A stretch of DNA of 64,000 bases from Litoditis marina (Eukaryota; Nematoda; Chromadorea; Rhabditida; Rhabditidae). This document shows positions 59,835 to 64,000 of the stretch, one piece after another. A program made the translations under genes and the position numbers. The stretch is from positions 6,353,982 through 6,417,981 of the forward strand of contig OZ038436.1 in assembly GCA_964036275.1 (NCBI GenBank). Reading direction: 5' to 3'. Every line of letters starts with the position of its first letter. Position 1 is the stretch's first letter. Under the pieces are notes generated by a model. It did no database searches. It had not been told where the DNA came from and was given only the letters and a program-made list of their open reading frames with translations.

Positions 59835-62800
59835 TTACTGTAGGTGACCTACCAACATTGGCTGCTGTTCTTCTTTGAACAGATTGTGTCTGCTCGGTCT
59901 TTTGCTCGGCGAGACCAAATGGGGCGGGATCTGGAGTACGGTAACTATACCATCTTTACATTCATACGGTTATAAGAATGAATTTTTGCAAAGAAACAGG
60001 TATAGAAACCGCTCTAAGAAAAGGTAAATGCGTATTTTTTCTGTACCACCGTGTTTGCCTAGGCTTTTTGTCTATGTATTTTTGTTGGTTGTCTAGCCTG
60101 GCCCAATTCAACTGTTTATTAAGATTTACAGTATGTGCACAGATGAAACTACGATTACTGTATGGTTACGCGTCCTCACCAATGTTGTACAAATGTAGAA
60201 TTACACAAGTGTTCAATTAATATCACGTTTGATTTCATCTACTTCTCAAAGTTGATTGTGGAAAGCACACACTTAGTAAAACAGTAATCCCCCTCTCTCT
60301 ATCGTTATGTTCTCTCGTTATCCCCTCCCCCCCCCCCCCAAACACTATGTGAGCAGACAGAGAGTACTAGAGAGTGTGTATAACCAAGAGACGCAGACCT
60401 GAGGCAGTTGTCTCCGTGGAACAGTGGGAGTGAGAAGAGGAAACGACATTCCTGGTACGTTCATCATCAGATTCAAAGTGTGATATTGTTTGGGCGGAGG
60501 CCTTCTTTTTCGCAGTTTCTTCTCCAACCAAGTATCAATTGGAACCAGACCCGGGTTGCACCTGAAACACCCAGACACACTTATTTACCAACCAAATTAA
60601 GTTCCAATATATAATTTTTCTTGATTTTTTTTTGAGAAGTTGGAAAGGTGACTTTCACTTCTTTCAAATACTCGCTAATAGTTAGGTTCAAATCAACTTT
60701 TTTTTCAAATCAGAAATGATTCAATTGGTCTTATTCATTGTTCACCGCATTCAAATGTCTCACAGCTATTAGAAGTATATCCGGTTATCATAACTTCGTT
60801 ACAGCTTTGTTGTAGAAAGTCAAACTGATTGTAGTTCCGATCATTCCCACTGAGACTTCGGCAGCGTGCCAAGGTGTAGTGCGCACATTTACCAACTGGC
60901 CAAAAACTTTGGAAGACTGTTATTTAGAGAAAACACATGTTTTACAGAAAGTTTCCCTGAATACGAATTATAACTAAGGGGAAGAACCCTTCCCATAAAT
61001 TTCTATTGTTTTGAAGTATTTCAACATGTTCAAAAACTGCCCTGAAATTTCCTTGGCAAACTGCCCAAGTCCAGTTGGCAAATGTGCGAACTATAAATAA
61101 GAAATGTTTTTAGAATACTCATGTGTTTTCTATTAAATAGTTGATCAAAATCTTGGCACGCTGCCAATGATTCTCAGTGGGAAAGAGTATTCGAACATTT
61201 CACGCTACTTTCGATGTTATGTAGAATTGTGAAAATTCGATGTTTCTCCCTCTCAAAGACTGTTAGAACTTGGAAAATCCAGAAACAACATATAACACGC
61301 AAAACACATGAATGTTTCAAACTAGCCATATATAGAGCAGAGGATTGAGAATGCAGCTAACTCTGCTCATAATGACAGGAATCAACAGATAGGAAGGGTT
61401 TGAGAAGTCGGACTTCATTGGGTTCAGGCAAATGATGGAATAGGCGAGATACGGAAGGGTGGAACTCAACAGACAACCCAGTCCCACCTGAAACATTTGG
61501 ATGCCTGCGAAGTATGGTGGAAGATTGCTGGAGAAAATCATCACGCTGATATATTGTACTGTTTTAGATTAGAAAATATGAAGTCTTCCTGGTTTTTAAT
61601 AAACAATTTTGAGAAAAGTTGAATATAACACCCACAAAAACCGAGTTTATGATACAAAACTCTTTTGAAGGTTCCTTTGAAGGTTACATCAGTTAAGGCT
61701 CTGTGAATCGCGTTTTTTTTCTGTGCAGCCCAATAACTACAAAACCTGACAATGCTTTTGTTTCTATATAAAGTGATTTGCGACCAACTGATTAGGGTCC
61801 CCACATTTGAAATATAGTTTCTGTCAGATTTCAATTGAAGTTGTTCAATCGACCCCAAACTTCCCGGTTGGTTCATAGTAAATTTTGCCAAAGCCCTTTT
61901 TCAAAATGTGACTTTTATGTTATTGAGATATTTCGCGGCCGAGTGTTTCACCTTTTCTATAAATAGACCTACCTTTGCAACATGTGTTTTCGGGGCCCAG
62001 TCACAGGTCGGCTGTTGGATTGCGCCTTCTTCACGAGCATCCGATGAATTCTGTCTAAAACTCAGAAAAATTCACTTCTAGAATCCATAAATATTCGTAA
62101 TGATGAGAATATGGTTAACGCATTGTTGTGTTTGATCCTTTGTATCACATTCTGTTTTCTCAAAACATGTGTAACAATAATAAATTGTGTACAGGCAAAA
62201 TTCTTCACTTTATTAATATAGGTTGTCCACTCCATTTGGATTATCTGACTTATGTATGTGATACTGGAGTGAGATAGGCACCAATCAACGAATAGTAATT
62301 TTCTCAAGTGTTCACATTTTTTTCAATTGTGTAGTAGCTATCTTTCACCTATGGCTTGTTTCTTATTCCCAAACATTTGAAAGTATTCACGTATATGCTT
62401 GCTTGGAATAAAACGGACCGCAAAGGTATTTGGAGGCATTTCAATTAGTCTCTCTTTCTTCCAAGCATTAACTTGTCTTTTAACTCAAAACACCAACCTC
62501 CTTGTGTTTTGAATCGGTTGCATGTTCTACTAGTAATTGACGTTGTTATTTTCCGTCAACAACATAATTATTCCATTGATCAAAGTGACATCAAAGGAGG
62601 CCCAAGTGGAGACAACCGTTTTCTATCCTTTTTAACGTTTCCAAATGAATAAGCAGAACCCTTCTGCCTATGCCACACTTATACTATCAGTGCGACGTAT
62701 GAATGGTGTTAGCTAAACCACCTTAACATCTTATTGTTTCCCAATTGATTAGCACACATTTTTTTAGAAACAATATTTATGTGAATGCAAGACAGCTAAT

Positions 62801-63646
62801 ACCCAAGAAAACAGACATTCTGTTTTTCTCTATTATTTTTCTCTCTCATATGAAATATTCGTGGATGAACTACAGCAAAAGTGAGAGACTATCCGTTGAG
62901 AAGCCGAGACTCTGCGTCTCCCTGATCTCCACACTCTCTCGTTGATATCTAAATGAAACTGTATTCCACCCACCTATCCACGTGATCTATGATACTGTAG
63001 TAAAAGGACGATGAAATACAGACAGGTATCAAAAAGAAAACGAGACAAGTTGCTGTCAGAAAAGCCACGTAGCGATGCGAATACTCGAGGGAGGTTTTAG
63101 ATGAATCGTGGTCAATGTCACCCTGGAATTTGATCTACTTACAGTACTCAACAACAGAACGGGATCAAACTACAATTACCGCAGAACACATGTATTATTG
63201 TTGCATTTGCTCTCCCGAGCAAGCTATAGTTGTCGCTCAAAGAGAGGGTATACTGTATACCTCACTTTGTGCTGTGGAAGAACACATATCTACGGTTTGT
63301 CCACAACGTTATTATAAGCCCAGTTGGTATAGTGGTTAGCGTCCGCGCCTTCCAAACTTTTGAGCCCGGTTCGAGTCTCACGTGAGGCGGATATTTTATA
63401 AACTCGGCACTCACTGTATAAGATAAACAATGAACATTGCGTGGTAGATCAAATTTCAAACTACAATTACGAAAACATATCTTCCGGATTGGACACTAAC
63501 CTGTTTCCAATCCAACGAACAAAAGTGGTTTTCGAGGAAAACATCGAATCTGCCATAACCGAAAATCGGAACCGTACTCCACAAAACGGTTACCAGTAGC
63601 AGAAAAACGGTCAGTTTCGTGTAGTTGGTGTGACATTTCCATTTGC
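59835..63646 (-). CDS. sro-1: Opsin-like rhodopsin-family GPCR, sro-1-like (5' partial)
   Basis: Minus-strand exons: 63646-63501, 63122-62974, 62050-61973, 61545-61323; probable tail exons 60561-60399 and 59930-59835. Exon 1 gives TM4 and a second extracellular loop WSTVPIFGYGRFD...FCSLDW, the opsin pattern P-FG-G plus C--DW. Exon 2 gives TM5 (VAFLTATCLVFFLIPVCISS). Exon 3 is a basic third loop, and exon 4 gives TM6-TM7 ending IMSRVSCILNPLLYIWL. Counting back from NPLLY, the opsin Schiff-base lysine position holds Arg. TM1-3 lie beyond the window. Exon 3 joins only if its acceptor is GACAG|AAT (62051). The tail exon at 60561 needs a different incoming phase from the TM7 exon, so a small exon may be missed. 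The symbol is a tentative family match to the C. elegans opsin-like receptor, also known to lack the lysine. Confidence 0.78.
60845..61182. repeat. Inverted-repeat element in the GPCR intron
   Basis: TCCCACTGAGACTTCGGCAGCGTGCCAAG at the left is mirrored, with a few changes, by CTTGGCACGCTGCCAATGAT...CTCAGTGGGA at the right. Inner arms GCGCACATTTACCAACTGGCC and CCAGTTGGCAAATGTGCG also pair. It is about 338 bp and noncoding. Confidence 0.8.
63318..63389 (+). tRNA. tRNA-Gly-like sequence (degenerate) inside a GPCR intron
   Basis: CAGTTGGTATAGTGGTTAGC and CCCGGTTCGAGTCTC supply A- and B-box matches. The loop CCTTCCAA resembles the anticodon loop of tRNA-Gly(UCC). The anticodon and acceptor stems do not pair well, so it is a pseudogene or SINE-like derivative. 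It lies antisense to the host gene. Confidence 0.45.
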
Positions 63647-64000
63647 CTGCAAAATGAGGTAGGTCAAAAGTAACTTGAATTTAACGTGAAAAGGTGGAAC
63701 AAGCACGTTTTAGCCGTGTTTGTCATATGTACCTCTCTCTTAATGATGATTTTTCACTTTTTTTGGTAACTCAAAAACTCTGACAGATAACGTGTGGAGG
63801 TAACCCGTCGGTATCGTGAGAGCGAACTCTTACACTTCCATCCAATCAAAAGTTGATCTCACCTTTAGTTCCAACGGTAACTGGTTAGGGTTACTTCAAT
63901 GTTACTCAAGTATGAGTGAAAAGGAAAAGTTGAATTACCAAAGAACTCGGTTACTTGTGGAATACCCAGTTAACTCACGCCATTTGGGAGAGACGGTGGA

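Noticed and set aside
59765..59928. Alternative longer reading of the last GPCR exon in another frame (through TRRKTLEKIRG)
   Set aside because: It stays open longer, but the incoming phase from the exon ending at 60399 favours the frame stopping at 59835. Kept only as an alternative.
63318..63389. Functional tRNA-Gly gene
   Set aside because: A- and B-boxes and an anticodon-like loop are present, but acceptor and anticodon stems do not pair; the same reasoning applies to the other tRNA-like sites.

Overview
The window reads as nuclear DNA of a nematode, most likely a Caenorhabditis species other than C. elegans. Introns are short and AT-rich with TTTCAG-type acceptors. The genes are a nematode myotubularin, a C-type-lectin/CUB protein and an opsin-like receptor. 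Much of the rest is miniature inverted-repeat elements, palindromes and (CA)n tracts. All gene models were spliced by eye from reading phase and family resemblance. No database search was possible.

Layout. (1) 1-8132: the 3' twelve exons of an mtm-9/MTMR9-type myotubularin pseudophosphatase (+); its 5' end lies left of the window. (2) 8340-14730: repeat-rich DNA. It holds a duplicated block, an inserted hairpin-headed element with GGCGCC arrays (about 9650-11748), the last two exons of a small nematode gene, a 545-bp (CA)n tract and a second, broken copy of the last mtm-9 exon. (3) 14738-17551: a reverse transcriptase fragment (+) convergent with a five-exon gene of unknown family (-). Between them lie three tandem palindromes with compensating bases. 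(4) 17.7-23.2 kb: repeats, an inverted-repeat element with two opposed tRNA-like modules, and one exon-like ORF. (5) 23371-32483: a complete 15-exon secreted protein, CTLD-CTLD-CUB-CUB (+). (6) 32.5-36.9 kb: exon fragments of an unknown gene tail and of an ERp57-like protein disulfide isomerase. (7) 37170-41055: a non-LTR retrotransposon with an intact endonuclease-reverse transcriptase frame. (8) 41.3-53.5 kb: a second, interrupted copy of the block at 8.3-13 kb. It carries a 3.55-kb long-TIR element with a 6-bp target duplication, a second hairpin/GGCGCC element in the opposite orientation, and the first two exons of the same small gene. (9) 53.6-59.4 kb: another (CA)n tract and repeats matching 18.5-22.5 kb. 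(10) 59835-63646: the 3' exons of an opsin-like GPCR (-), sro-1-like, with arginine where opsins have the retinal-binding lysine. Its 5' end lies right of the window.

The three host genes look unrelated in function: membrane traffic/phosphoinositide scaffolding, secreted lectin, and sensory-type receptor. The structural story is a locus that was duplicated, or assembled as two haplotypes, and then diverged by insertion of several mobile elements. Empty sites in one copy date and delimit the insertions in the other.
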